NCBI GenBank assembly: GCA_002840975.1
Contig: PHDN01000001.1
Coordinates: 62,001 to 126,000 of the forward strand
Source: Bacteroidetes bacterium HGW-Bacteroidetes-16
Lineage (GTDB): Bacteria > Bacteroidota > Bacteroidia > Bacteroidales > F082
Reading direction: 5' to 3'
Length of the DNA: 64,000 nucleotides
The position numbers were made by a program, and so were the translations under genes. The notes under the pieces were generated by a model. The model made no database searches. It was not told where the DNA came from and saw only the letters and a list, made by a program, of their open reading frames with translations. This document shows, one piece after another, positions 37,308 to 46,801 of the stretch. Within the stretch, counting starts at the first letter, position 1, and the number at the start of each line of letters is the position of its first letter.

Positions 37308-38053
37308 AGCCAGTCTATTTTTTCCAGTTCGTTTTCGTTTGGCTTAAGTATTTTCAGCAAAGCGGCATCCAGCTCCCTGGCGCCATCGGAGGTAAACTCC
37401 TGTAAAGTAGCGTTATAAACAAGCCTGGTTTGGTCAAGTACACCAATGTGTGTACTTACTTTTTCCACATACGACAGATCATGCGAGGAGATGAAAATGG
37501 TGCGGTTTTGGTTGTGGTATTTCTTTAAAAAAAGAACCATTTGACTGGCTACCAATGGGTCAAGCCCTGAAAAGGGTTCATCGAGGATGAGTAAATCTGG
37601 TGTGTGGAGGATGGCGCCACAAAAAGCCAGTTTCTTTTTCATGCCGGTGGAATATTTGGAGATTAATTTCCGTAAATCTTTTTCATCTTCAAAGAAATAC
37701 AGAAACAAGTCAGCAATTCGTTTTTTGAGAGTGGCAGTCGGAATCTGGTAGATTTTTCCGATAAAGATCAAATATTCAAACCCCGTAAACTCTTCAATGA
37801 GTGCCATATCTTCACCAACAATACCCATCTTCAATTTGTCGGAAGGATTAAGCTGGCTGCTTTCCTTGCCAAGCAATTGTACGGTTCCGCTATCAGGTTT
37901 CAGTAAGTCGAGCATGAGGTTGATCAGGGTTGTTTTACCTGCCCCGTTCTTTCCAAGCAGTGAATATACCTGTCCTTTTTCAACTGTCAGGTTAATCTGT
38001 TCCAAAACGGTGTTTCGACCGAAGTTTTTTGTAAGGTTGGATATTTGTATCAT
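37304..38053 (-). CDS. ABC transporter ATP-binding protein
   Basis: 249 residues. Walker A GKNGAGKTT is near residue 36, the Q-loop region GEDMALIEEFTG near 78, the signature YSTGMKKKLAFCGAIL near 140, Walker B LLILDEPFSGLD near 158, and the switch histidine in SSHD. The short C-terminus and the divergent signature (STGM) are typical of ATPases paired with ABC-2 permeases. It is the first gene of a two-gene minus-strand operon with the permease. It starts 320 bases from the divergent patatin gene, so the promoters of both lie in that gap. Confidence 0.92.
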   Translation of the reverse strand: MIQISNLTKNFGRNTVLEQINLTVEKGQVYSLLGKNGAGKTTLINLMLDLLKPDSGTVQLLGKESSQLNPSDKLKMGIVGEDMALIEEFTGFEYLIFIGKIYQIPTATLKKRIADLFLYFFEDEKDLRKLISKYSTGMKKKLAFCGAILHTPDLLILDEPFSGLDPLVASQMVLFLKKYHNQNRTIFISSHDLSYVEKVSTHIGVLDQTRLVYNATLQEFTSDGARELDAALLKILKPNENELEKIDWL

Positions 38054-38373
38054 GATGTGTAATCAAATGCACTGCGAATGTAAGCGGTTTTAATAAAACG
38101 GAAAGGGCTAAATTTCAATAACCGTGTTTGATTCAAAATAAATATCCGGTTAATTGCAACGAAACATCAATCCGCTCCTCTAAAAATTTAATATCAGGTA
38201 TTTACACTTTCAATCAATTAATTATGTATTTTTCGATCGTTAAATTTTATTTACCGAATAACCAGGCACCTGATTACATAACATTAAAATGGCAGAAGCA
38301 CCCTGGAGCATTGCAATAAAGCAGTGCAAATAGGTTATCTCAAGCGTTGGACTAAACAAATAAACCGGTTATC
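38054..38373. other. 320-base divergent intergenic region
   Basis: AT-rich spacer between the minus-strand ABC operon and the plus-strand patatin operon. It must contain both promoters, but I see no unambiguous Bacteroidota -33/-7 pair, hairpin or operator, and only frames too short to support. Confidence 0.5.
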
Positions 38374-40215
38374 ATGGACAAAAAAACAATTCATCTTGGC
38401 ATCAGTATGGCAGGAGCCATATCGGCAGGTGCTTATACCGCAGGTGTTATGGACTACCTGCTCGAAGCACTCGAAAACTGGCAAAGAGCAAAGGACCTGC
38501 AACAAGAAGGCAAACTATCGGGAATTCCCAAACACGAGATTGTGATTGACATTCTCAGTGGAGCATCAGCCGGAGGAATGACGGCAGCCCTCACAGCCGC
38601 TGCAATTCACACAAATTTCGATCATGTTAGTATCGCAGATGTGGAGAACAACACGGAAAAGTTGGCTAAAAATCCCTTGTATCATTCGTGGGTAAACCTG
38701 ACCGAAGAAAATCACCGCGACATGATGAGCCAGATGTTGTCAACAGAAGATATTGAAAACGATCGACAGGGAAATCCGGATATGGAGGTCAGATCAGTGT
38801 TTAATTCAAGTTTTATTAAAACCGTCGCCGAAAGGCATATCAACAGCATAATTAAAGACAATGCGGTATATCGACCCTATTTTGCCAATGATTTGGAGGT
38901 ATTTGCCACACTAACCAATCTGAGGGGAATTCCTTTTGAAGTGGCTTTTGGGAGCTCTTCCTACACGCGTGTACACCGCATGAAAAGGCATTTTGATATT
39001 GCCCATTTTAAGTTAGGTATCGAAAGTGAGTATAAAAAGGATGGTAGAATTCCACTGAACTTTTATGATGCTGATGGGTTGAACAAAGAGCTGCTCATTC
39101 AATCGGCCATGGCTACAGGAGGTTTCCCCATTGGTCTTGAGCCACGTATCATCAAACGACTCGGGAAGTACATCAAAGAAAATAAATACCTGAACCTGGG
39201 AAACCGGCCCGATTTACACACGGTGAATCCCATTGATGAATTCCTGACCCTGAATGTAGACGGGGGAACCATCAACAACGATCCTTTTGAGCTTACCCAG
39301 GAGCTGTTGGATGAGCGGATGGGCGTTCTTCCGGGTGAACGTAAAACGAAAGCCTCTGATTTTGAATCAGTAGTTTTAATGATCGATCCTTTTCCAAACC
39401 ACAGCGATTTGCCTGATACCAATTATCTTCCATTGAGGGCTTTTAAGTTTATCATTTCACAAATCTTATCCGCGATGCTGGGCGAGTTGAGAATGAAAGA
39501 AGAGGTGCTGAAATCGGCCTATGGCGATGAAGATTACACCAAATTCCTCATCATCCCTTCGCGTTCAGGAGCCGATCCGAAAATTGAAAATTATATTGCC
39601 TGTGGCTCGTTAGGAGGGTTTGGCGGGTTTTTCAACAAACAATTCAGGGAGCATGATTTCCTGCTCGGTCGCAGGAATTGCCAGCAATTTCTTAGAAAAC
39701 ACTTTAGTGCGCCGGTGGATGCCGATAATCCCATATTGGCTTACGGTTACAAAGGTTTGGAAAATCGTTACAAAGTGACGGTAAACCAAAGAGACTATTT
39801 CCCGTTACTGCCCGATATAAGGGTAAAACATGATGAAATAACCGGCAAGTATTCAATTATTTACGTTGAAGATTTTGAAGAAGTCAATTTTAAGTTCCCT
39901 GAAATTAAACTAAGCTATTTATTGGGCCTGCAAGATGATTTGGAGAAAAGAATATCCTCACTCGTATCAAATATCACCAACGGAGAAGCTCCCGAAAGGG
40001 AGAAAAATGAAAACGATATCGTAAAACGCCTTCGTAAAAAACCATGGCACCAAAAACTACTGAATACAACCCTGTACCGACCTCTCACCGGATTGCTGCT
40101 GTGGTTTGCAAAAAAGAAAGTGAAGGGTATCATGGCACGAAAATTCATCGATATTGTGATTGCCGATATGGATAAAAACGAATTGTTAACAGATGATAAA
40201 AAATTAAAGGAGTAA
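38374..40215 (+). CDS. Patatin-like phospholipase
   Basis: 613 residues, no signal peptide. Patatin elements are all present: an oxyanion-type GISMAGAISAGAYTAGV near residue 9, the nucleophile elbow GASAGG (Ser near residue 71), and the catalytic aspartate motif DGGTINNDP near residue 291. The protein is about twice the size of the core domain. The insertion between elbow and DGG and the C-terminal 200 residues (charged, with a late hydrophobic stretch LTGLLLWFAKKK) are not recognised. Known members hydrolyse acyl esters of phospholipids. It is the first gene of a five-gene plus-strand run with gaps of 37, 55, -4 and 90 bases, so it is likely the enzymatic component of that set. Confidence 0.88.
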   Translation: MDKKTIHLGISMAGAISAGAYTAGVMDYLLEALENWQRAKDLQQEGKLSGIPKHEIVIDILSGASAGGMTAALTAAAIHTNFDHVSIADVENNTEKLAKNPLYHSWVNLTEENHRDMMSQMLSTEDIENDRQGNPDMEVRSVFNSSFIKTVAERHINSIIKDNAVYRPYFANDLEVFATLTNLRGIPFEVAFGSSSYTRVHRMKRHFDIAHFKLGIESEYKKDGRIPLNFYDADGLNKELLIQSAMATGGFPIGLEPRIIKRLGKYIKENKYLNLGNRPDLHTVNPIDEFLTLNVDGGTINNDPFELTQELLDERMGVLPGERKTKASDFESVVLMIDPFPNHSDLPDTNYLPLRAFKFIISQILSAMLGELRMKEEVLKSAYGDEDYTKFLIIPSRSGADPKIENYIACGSLGGFGGFFNKQFREHDFLLGRRNCQQFLRKHFSAPVDADNPILAYGYKGLENRYKVTVNQRDYFPLLPDIRVKHDEITGKYSIIYVEDFEEVNFKFPEIKLSYLLGLQDDLEKRISSLVSNITNGEAPEREKNENDIVKRLRKKPWHQKLLNTTLYRPLTGLLLWFAKKKVKGIMARKFIDIVIADMDKNELLTDDKKLKE

Positions 40216-40252
40216 ATGCATCAGATTCTTAATCAATTAAACTATAAGAAAA

Positions 40253-41077
40253 ATGGCAGGAAATAATTCAACAGAGCATATTAATGATGTAATGAACAAT
40301 AATGTTGCTCAACAAACAAATGTTGCAGACCAGGAAGAAGCGATTACAAAACTGAACCTGAGGAGTCATACAGCCTACATTGACGCTGATCCCTACATAG
40401 CGAATCCTTACGCGCTTTTGGGCATGGTACTGCAAATAAGAAAAATCAACGGTCATTGTCCAGTAAATCTGAATGATCCAAACTATCAGTTTGAGTTCAC
40501 TCCCTTTCCCATACCCCGAAAAGTGGATGAACTTTCAAAACTTACCTCTCCCTTGCTTAGGAGCTCTATTGTAGTGGATCAGAAACTGGCGGCGAACGTT
40601 TCGTTTCTAAGTTATTTAAGTGCAGAGCTGTCATCGGAAAATTTCTTCTCGCTCATGATTTTCGACCAGGCAGCGGGCGTTATCAACCAACACGATCCCG
40701 ATTGGTCGTCAAATGTGCGTCAATGGAAAGCTGACAATCAGGAATTAATGAATGATTCCGAAGTCTGTTATTTATTCGCGATATCTGGATTTGTGCAAAA
40801 AAACATCGTGCGAAAAAAGTACAACAAATTTAAAGCGGGTGCAAAAGGTGGTGCTTACGGCTTAAATATTGGGGGTGAGTTGGCGACATCAACCGAAGAA
40901 TATTCACTGGATATCAAATTTGGAGTTAATCCAATCGTATTGAAACGACCCACTCTTGCCAAATTACCGGAAATCAGTTTGCTCGCCCTTCCAAATATCA
41001 AGGAAAGTATGTTGTTCTCAGGCCTGACAGGAAGCACCATTCACCATTTGACGAAGCTTTCTAAATCGAGAGAATAG
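40253..41077 (+). CDS. Unrecognised soluble protein encoded next to the patatin
   Basis: 274 residues, no signal peptide or clear membrane helix. A low-complexity, asparagine-rich N-terminus (about 1-35) precedes a mixed alpha/beta body. Notable segments: VSFLSYLSAELSSENFFSLMIFDQAAG (about residues 122-148), CYLFAISGFVQKNIVRKKYNKF (about 180-201), and glycine-rich GAKGGAYGLNIGGELATSTEEYSLDIKFG (about 203-231), which alternates like amphipathic strands. This alternating pattern could belong to a membrane-inserting or beta-barrel protein, but I cannot place it in a family. It follows the patatin by 37 bases and is probably co-expressed. Confidence 0.75.
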   Translation: MAGNNSTEHINDVMNNNVAQQTNVADQEEAITKLNLRSHTAYIDADPYIANPYALLGMVLQIRKINGHCPVNLNDPNYQFEFTPFPIPRKVDELSKLTSPLLRSSIVVDQKLAANVSFLSYLSAELSSENFFSLMIFDQAAGVINQHDPDWSSNVRQWKADNQELMNDSEVCYLFAISGFVQKNIVRKKYNKFKAGAKGGAYGLNIGGELATSTEEYSLDIKFGVNPIVLKRPTLAKLPEISLLALPNIKESMLFSGLTGSTIHHLTKLSKSRE

Positions 41078-41132
41078 AACGCCAATGGTTTAAGTTAAGT
41101 TTTGTAATCATAACCGGAAATAATATATTTAG

Positions 41133-41489
41133 ATGATGCATAAAATTTATCGTTACAGGAATTTGTCCTTCGTAGTGGCTGATGAAACTGAGGTACTACT
41201 CTCAGTTGAATTCAAATCGGATGGCGATAAGGGACATACCGCAATCAATATCCCCGGATCAAATGATTCTGAGATTGAAGACTCCGGGACACAAAACATT
41301 GGAAAAGGAAGCAACCTCCGGGGCGACACAACCACCGTATCGACAGAAGTTGCAAATTTGATTCCTGAGGAAGACGAAATAAGGATAGAATACCGATTCA
41401 ACGGGCAATTAATTAAAGAACATGTTAACCTGAAATCAGAAGCTGACAGAGCCACCATCATTTTATTCATCAAATTTCCGGCACCATGA
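41133..41489 (+). CDS. Small acidic hypothetical protein
   Basis: 118 residues, acidic, predicted mostly beta. It starts MMHKIYRYRN and has alternating hydrophobic stretches (LSFVVADETEVLLSVEF; EIRIEYRFNGQLIKEHVNL; RATIILFIKF) separated by a polar, glycine/serine/aspartate-rich middle (about residues 38-72). No signal peptide is seen. Its stop overlaps the start of the next gene by 4 bases (ATGA), showing translational coupling. A small beta-sandwich adaptor or immunity-like partner is conceivable; function is unknown. Confidence 0.7.
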   Translation: MMHKIYRYRNLSFVVADETEVLLSVEFKSDGDKGHTAINIPGSNDSEIEDSGTQNIGKGSNLRGDTTTVSTEVANLIPEEDEIRIEYRFNGQLIKEHVNLKSEADRATIILFIKFPAP

Positions 41490-42826
41490 AACTCAGCATA
41501 GCATGGATCGTCCTGGTTATGTTGCCAACCTGGTTAACTGCACAGGAGAAACTCAGCAAACTACAACCTCCCTCTTCACCTGCTTCGGGTATTTTGGGAT
41601 TACAACCTACTACCGTGCTAGCACCCAAATCGTATCAGGCACTGGAAACAGCACTCTTTTCAAATTTCATCAACAACAACAGTGGTTTAATTGTTCCAAA
41701 TGATTTTGCCCTGGAATTCACACCTTACTGGACTCAAAACCACTCACTTAGTGTTGATGAATATTTATATCCGAAAAGTTCAATTGACCAGGTCATCAGG
41801 AACTCCTCCTTTTCACTGGCCTCAACGCAGCACTTTCAATTGGGCGACAGTACCCAGTCCAATGCGCTGGCTTTTGGGTACAGGACAACCTTTTATTTTG
41901 GTAATCAAAAAGACAGGGAAGAAGTTGAACGATTTACCGACCAATTAAGCACGGATCAAAAAGTGAAAGCCAAGATCGTAAGCATTGCAGAATATCTTAT
42001 CGCAAACAAGGAAATCACCAATCAAAAAGAGTTGATGGCGGCCATTGGTGCGACGATTGTAAACGCGGTTTATGAATCAGGTAAGATTGGCAGTTTGAAG
42101 GAAGCGAAGGAATTTATGGAAGACATTGTTGCAAAATCCATCTTGATTCCCCCGCTCGATACGGCTGCACCTGATCCTTTTCTGGATAGTCTGTATTCAT
42201 TAATTGACCAAAAACTATCCGCGGAAATCGTATTCAATGAATTCAAAACCTACATTCGCGAGCGTTACGGTTTTAGTCTGGATGTGGCCTTCGCAGGAGT
42301 GCTTAATTTTCCAGCAAATAAGTTTGAATCGTCCTATATTGCCCGGCAATCGTTCTGGATCACACCTGCCTACCGTTTTAAAGACAAGTTTAGATTTCTA
42401 AAAGTATTGGGTGTATTGCGTTATGAATGGTACAATGCGGACTACTATAACGCCTATTTTCCAGACATCAAAACCTATGAAAATAATTTGGACTTTGGAT
42501 TGTCGGTGGCAGGTGAGTTCAGGAAATTTACATTGAGCTTTGAAATGGTTGGACGAAACAGCCATTCGGAACTCCCGGCGGGAACGGATGCGGAGGGAAA
42601 CGAGCTGTTCAGAAAGGAACAGAACTCTGATTTTCAGTATATTGCTTCATTTAGTTACAACCTAACCGAACAGGTCGTGCTAAGCTATAGCCTGGGCAAC
42701 CGGTTTGAACCCGTCCTGAATCCTGATAACACCCTCGTCTCGCTCTTGTCGTTAAATATTGGGTTTGGGTCGCCAGCGAAAAATGATATTGACTGGAGAA
42801 AATTTAATTTACGTGAAAATAATTAG
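41486..42826 (+). CDS. Exported protein, probable outer-membrane beta-barrel
   Basis: 446 residues with a signal peptide (MKLSIAWIVLVMLPTWLTAQ, cleavage after TAQ or nearby). The mature protein has repeated aromatic, alternating strands (FALEFTPYW, ALAFGYRTTFYFG, FSLDVAFAGVLNF, QSFWITPAYRF, NLDFGLSVAGEF, FTLSFEMVGR, FQYIASFSYNL, QVVLSYSLGNRF, LLSLNIGFG), as expected for a barrel of about ten or more strands. A helical insertion (about residues 150-215) interrupts it. Together with the following VWA lipoprotein it gives the patatin operon an envelope component. No named family recognised. Confidence 0.7.
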   Translation: MKLSIAWIVLVMLPTWLTAQEKLSKLQPPSSPASGILGLQPTTVLAPKSYQALETALFSNFINNNSGLIVPNDFALEFTPYWTQNHSLSVDEYLYPKSSIDQVIRNSSFSLASTQHFQLGDSTQSNALAFGYRTTFYFGNQKDREEVERFTDQLSTDQKVKAKIVSIAEYLIANKEITNQKELMAAIGATIVNAVYESGKIGSLKEAKEFMEDIVAKSILIPPLDTAAPDPFLDSLYSLIDQKLSAEIVFNEFKTYIRERYGFSLDVAFAGVLNFPANKFESSYIARQSFWITPAYRFKDKFRFLKVLGVLRYEWYNADYYNAYFPDIKTYENNLDFGLSVAGEFRKFTLSFEMVGRNSHSELPAGTDAEGNELFRKEQNSDFQYIASFSYNLTEQVVLSYSLGNRFEPVLNPDNTLVSLLSLNIGFGSPAKNDIDWRKFNLRENN

Positions 42827-42916
42827 CTTACTATCTCGTTTTAAATTTGTTGATTCCCTTGTTTTTTTACATCTTTGCCAAGATGCCAATTAATATTAAC
42901 TTTATTCAAAATAGCC

Positions 42917-43921
42917 ATGAAATATTTGAAGGTATTACTCATACTCACCATCGCGTTTTCTGTTCATTCATGTAAGAAAGATTCTGATCAGAAGCATTTA
43001 AAACTTACTTATATCGACAAGATGGTAGAGGCACCTGCCAACGTTTCCATTATTTTTAAGGTAAATGATGCGATCAATTATCCGCTTCCCGGATTGGTAG
43101 AATCCAACTTTGAGATTTATGAAGACGGGAAACTCATTTCCGAATTCGAAGCCGCCCGTAAGATTCAGGACAAACCGGAAAAGTTTAAATTTAATTTGCT
43201 CCTGATGTTGGATTTAAGTGGAAGTGTGCTCGATAGCAGCCTGAACTCGTTAAAACAGGCCAGCATTAGTTTTATCAATTCGGTGATGCCCAACGAAGGA
43301 AGTTCCGATTATCAGGAAATATTAATGGCCGTGAAATGGTTTGATGGTGAAAAAAATATCCATGACCTGGTTGATTATACTTTTTTAAAATCGAATCTCA
43401 TCAGCAGCATTAACCAAATCGACCAAAATATTTCATCTGATAACTCGACCAATCTTTACGGAGGTATCATTCAGGGAATTGGCAATATTGACAACAGGGT
43501 AACCCTTTTCGCTGAAGCCGGCATCATTTCTGCCGGGGCATTGATCACCTTTACCGATGGGTCGGATCAGGCGGGGTGGTATACCAGCAATCAGGTGACT
43601 GATGTGATCAATAAAAGAAACCCTTCCATTGCGCTGTATACCATAGGATTGGGTGGGGAGATCGACAAAAAGACGCTGGAGAAGTTTGGTAAAAACGGGT
43701 TTGAATTTGCAGAAAATCTAAGTGATCTGATCCCCAAGTTTGTTGCAATCGCCCAATTTGTGAAAGATGAAGCCAAGAGTTATTATCTGTTTGAATATTG
43801 TTCACCAAAAAGGTCAGGCACCCATAGCCTAAAAATAAGAGTGACATCTGAACGGATTAGCGGAGAGATGACCGAGACATTTAGCGCGGAAGATTTTACC
43901 GGTGGGTGTATACTTGAGTAA
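42917..43921 (+). CDS. VWA-domain lipoprotein
   Basis: About 334 residues from the ATG at 42917; an earlier in-frame TTG at 42875 would add 14 residues before an otherwise normal signal peptide. The signal ends in a lipobox (SVHSC). A short beta domain (about 25-85) is followed by a von Willebrand factor A domain: MLDLSGS near residue 100 gives the MIDAS D-x-S-x-S, and a later TFTDGSD gives the metal-binding aspartate. Three or four cysteines are near the C-terminus (FEYCSPK, GGCILE). It lies 90 bases after the barrel gene and ends the operon. A surface or periplasmic adhesion/assembly role is inferred. Confidence 0.85.
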   Translation: MKYLKVLLILTIAFSVHSCKKDSDQKHLKLTYIDKMVEAPANVSIIFKVNDAINYPLPGLVESNFEIYEDGKLISEFEAARKIQDKPEKFKFNLLLMLDLSGSVLDSSLNSLKQASISFINSVMPNEGSSDYQEILMAVKWFDGEKNIHDLVDYTFLKSNLISSINQIDQNISSDNSTNLYGGIIQGIGNIDNRVTLFAEAGIISAGALITFTDGSDQAGWYTSNQVTDVINKRNPSIALYTIGLGGEIDKKTLEKFGKNGFEFAENLSDLIPKFVAIAQFVKDEAKSYYLFEYCSPKRSGTHSLKIRVTSERISGEMTETFSAEDFTGGCILE

Positions 43922-44012
43922 ATAAATTTGGGATCGTCTCAACAATTTATAATAAGCCGTTTCTGATCGTCCTATTAATTGTGTGCTATTGGCATTAAGC
44001 AAAGACAGGTTA

Positions 44013-45029
44013 CTATCTGGTAGAAAACCGATACACAACTTTTTCATTGTAAATTTCCCCTGCCTCGAGTACTGCTGATGGAAAATGAATCTTATTTGGC
44101 GCATCCGGAAAATTTTGGGCTTCTAAAGCAATGCATGAAAAGGGTAAGATAGGATGTCCACCCCTGCCAATTGAAGTACCATCGAAATGCATGGCGGTAT
44201 ATACCTGAAGCCCGGGTTGGGTGGTAAATACTTCAACTGACCTGCCGGAGACGGGTTCCGTGATAGTTGCTGCCAATGCCAAATCCCCCTCTTTTTTATT
44301 GAGTACCCAATTGTGGTCGAGACCTCCTACTAAGTTGACCTGTTGATCTTCAGAATTCATCGGTCCGCTTAAAACGGTGGGTATTGTAAAATCCATGGCT
44401 GTCCCCGAAACAGCTTTCAATTCGCCTGTTGGTATCGAAACAGGATCAATAGGGGTGAAGAACCTTGCATTGATTTCCAACAGATGATCGAGAACAGTGC
44501 CACCTCCAACTCCCTTTAAATTAAAATACGGATGACTGGTGAGGTTAATAATTGTTTTTTTATCACTGACGGCCTTGAACTCTATCAGCAATTCATTTTC
44601 ATCGTTTAAGGCATATATCACCTCTGCATCCAGGTTGCCCGGGTAGTGTTCATCACCATCCTCACTTAGTATGGAAAGTTGATAGGCAGTCGCATATCCT
44701 TTTAAGTTTATACCTTTAACCTCCCAATTTTTTTTATGAAATCCATTGCTTCCGCCATGCAAATGGTTGGTTCCGTTGTTTTGATCCAGTTGAATCCATT
44801 TTCCATCTAAGGGGAACCTTCCGTGGGCGATGCGGTTGGCAAACCGGCCACATATTGCTCCCATATAAGCATCACCTGTGGCACATCCTTCTGCTGTATC
44901 ATATCCCATCAATACATCCACAAATCTGTTATTTTCAGGAATCTTCAACGAAATGAGCCTTCCGCCTAAAGAGATAAATTCAACTACCAATCCATTTTTG
45001 TTGGTTAGTTGATAGATTTTGTTCTTCAT
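44013..45029 (-). CDS. galM: Aldose 1-epimerase (galactose mutarotase)
   Basis: About 338 residues from the ATG at 45029; the longer frame begins at TTG 45065 with sequence unlike the family. Family motifs: NRIAHGRF, the substrate-binding HLHGGSNGFHKKNWEV, the catalytic histidine block LTSHPYFNLKG, and the glutamate block near the end (IALEAQNFPDAPN). It interconverts beta- and alpha-galactose so that galactokinase receives the alpha anomer. It is the last gene of the minus-strand galactan operon, 69 bases after the symporter gene. No signal peptide, so cytoplasmic. Confidence 0.94.
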   Translation of the reverse strand: MKNKIYQLTNKNGLVVEFISLGGRLISLKIPENNRFVDVLMGYDTAEGCATGDAYMGAICGRFANRIAHGRFPLDGKWIQLDQNNGTNHLHGGSNGFHKKNWEVKGINLKGYATAYQLSILSEDGDEHYPGNLDAEVIYALNDENELLIEFKAVSDKKTIINLTSHPYFNLKGVGGGTVLDHLLEINARFFTPIDPVSIPTGELKAVSGTAMDFTIPTVLSGPMNSEDQQVNLVGGLDHNWVLNKKEGDLALAATITEPVSGRSVEVFTTQPGLQVYTAMHFDGTSIGRGGHPILPFSCIALEAQNFPDAPNKIHFPSAVLEAGEIYNEKVVYRFSTR

Positions 45030-45098
45030 TGTAATGGAATTACTTGGATTCTTCCCGGTAAGCAATTGTCATGTTCAGGAAATGAAACTCCGGGGACT

Positions 45099-46742
45099 TT
45101 ACCAGAAAACCGTATACAATACCACCAATATAATCATCATGATATAAGCGCTGATATTGAAAGCCTTACCCGTTACAAAAGTTTCTCTTAACAGTGGAAT
45201 GGCTTTGGGGTTATCGTCACCTTTACCAGTGGAAAGGGAAATCCCTACGATGATGACCATGGTAATGAGCAAGGTATAAAACATCTGATCAAGAAATGGC
45301 ATTTCGACAGGCAGGAATTTTAATGCCAATGCCACAGGAATGGAAGCCATGACACCCATGATAGCCCCCTTGACATTGGTCTTTTTCCAAAATAAACCCA
45401 TCAAAAATACAGCCAGTATTCCTGGACTTACCAGCCCGGTATATTCCTGTATATATTGAAACATCTGTGGAATGGAACCCAATGAATTGGCTACTGAGGT
45501 AGCAAGAACAAGCGCCACAAGCACAGTAATTCTTCCTGTTGTGACCAATTGCCTGTTACCGGCATTTTTATTGATATAAGGTTTGTAAATATCCATCGTG
45601 AAAATGGTAGCTGTGGAATTGAGCATAGAGGCCAATGAAGAAACAATGGCAGCCGCAAGGGCGGCCACGACCAATCCCTTCAATCCAACCGGAATAAAAG
45701 TGCTGATAAGCCAGGGATAGGCCCTGTCAACATCAATACCAACGCCTGTTTTACCAAACACATCTGCAACCCCGTCAATCGCTGTTGTTCCGGCAGGCTG
45801 GGTGTACATCACGTAGGCAATAATTCCCGGAATAACCACAATTAACGGAACAATCAGTTTTAGAAATCCGGCAAAGGCGATTCCCTTCTGCGCTTCCTTG
45901 AGCGATTTGGCAGCCAGTGCCCGTTGAATAATATACTGATTAAAACCCCAGTAATATAGATTGGCCACCCACATACCACCAATGAGTACGGCGATTCCGG
46001 GTAAATTAGCAAATTCAGGATTGTCTTTTTTCAGAATCATATGAAACTTGTCACCGGCAACGTCATAAATATGAGACAAACCCCTGATAGCACCACCATC
46101 GGGTGTTACATGATCCAGCGCAATGAAAGTCGTAATCAGCCCTCCGATAACCAATAAGGCCACCTGTATAACGTCCGTCCATGCCACTGCCGACAATCCA
46201 CCCCAAACGGAATAGGCTGCAGCAAAAAGTGCCAGCCCGATCATAAACGGAATAATGGTTTCGCCGTTTCCAACGCCCATTACAGTATCCAGGGCTTTGG
46301 CACCTAAATAAAGTACCGATGTCAGGTTTACAAATACGAACAATCCAATCCAGAAGACCGCCAGTATAGTTTTTAAAGAGGTGTTGAATCGTTTTTCAAC
46401 AAATTCCGGAATGGTATACAGGCCTTGTTTAATGAAAATAGGAAGAAAGTATTTACCAACAATGATGAGTGTGATGGCTGCCATCCACTCATAGGAAGCA
46501 ATCGCCAGACCTGCCGCCATTCCCGATCCCGACATGCCGATAAATTGCTCGGCCGAAATGTTGGCTGCAATCAGTGAAGCACCGATGGCCCACCAGGGAA
46601 GTGTCTTCCCGGCTAAAAAATAATCTTCAGCTGTTTTTTCTTCTCCTTTTTTCGTTCGGGAAACATAGAGGCCGACAGAAATTATTACTACGGCATAGGC
46701 TCCAAAAATCAGGTAATCGAGTAGGGCAAAACTTTCATTCAT
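45099..46742 (-). CDS. Sodium/galactose (glucose) symporter, SSS family (SGLT-like)
   Basis: 547 residues with about fourteen membrane helices. It is closely similar in pattern to the Vibrio sodium/galactose transporter: AEDYFLAGKTLPWWAIGASLIAANISAEQFIGMSGSG in helices 1-2 and GGLSAVAWTDVIQV later match known SGLT signatures, and WGFNQYIIQRALAAKS fits the RAL-type region. It imports a sugar, most probably galactose, with sodium. It lies in the operon between galactokinase and mutarotase, which supports galactose as substrate. Confidence 0.94.
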   Translation of the reverse strand: MNESFALLDYLIFGAYAVVIISVGLYVSRTKKGEEKTAEDYFLAGKTLPWWAIGASLIAANISAEQFIGMSGSGMAAGLAIASYEWMAAITLIIVGKYFLPIFIKQGLYTIPEFVEKRFNTSLKTILAVFWIGLFVFVNLTSVLYLGAKALDTVMGVGNGETIIPFMIGLALFAAAYSVWGGLSAVAWTDVIQVALLVIGGLITTFIALDHVTPDGGAIRGLSHIYDVAGDKFHMILKKDNPEFANLPGIAVLIGGMWVANLYYWGFNQYIIQRALAAKSLKEAQKGIAFAGFLKLIVPLIVVIPGIIAYVMYTQPAGTTAIDGVADVFGKTGVGIDVDRAYPWLISTFIPVGLKGLVVAALAAAIVSSLASMLNSTATIFTMDIYKPYINKNAGNRQLVTTGRITVLVALVLATSVANSLGSIPQMFQYIQEYTGLVSPGILAVFLMGLFWKKTNVKGAIMGVMASIPVALALKFLPVEMPFLDQMFYTLLITMVIIVGISLSTGKGDDNPKAIPLLRETFVTGKAFNISAYIMMIILVVLYTVFW

Positions 46743-46801
46743 CTTGTTGTTATTTTAAGTTCAATTGCTTCAAAATTCTCCGGCTAAAGATATTAAAAAA
46801 A

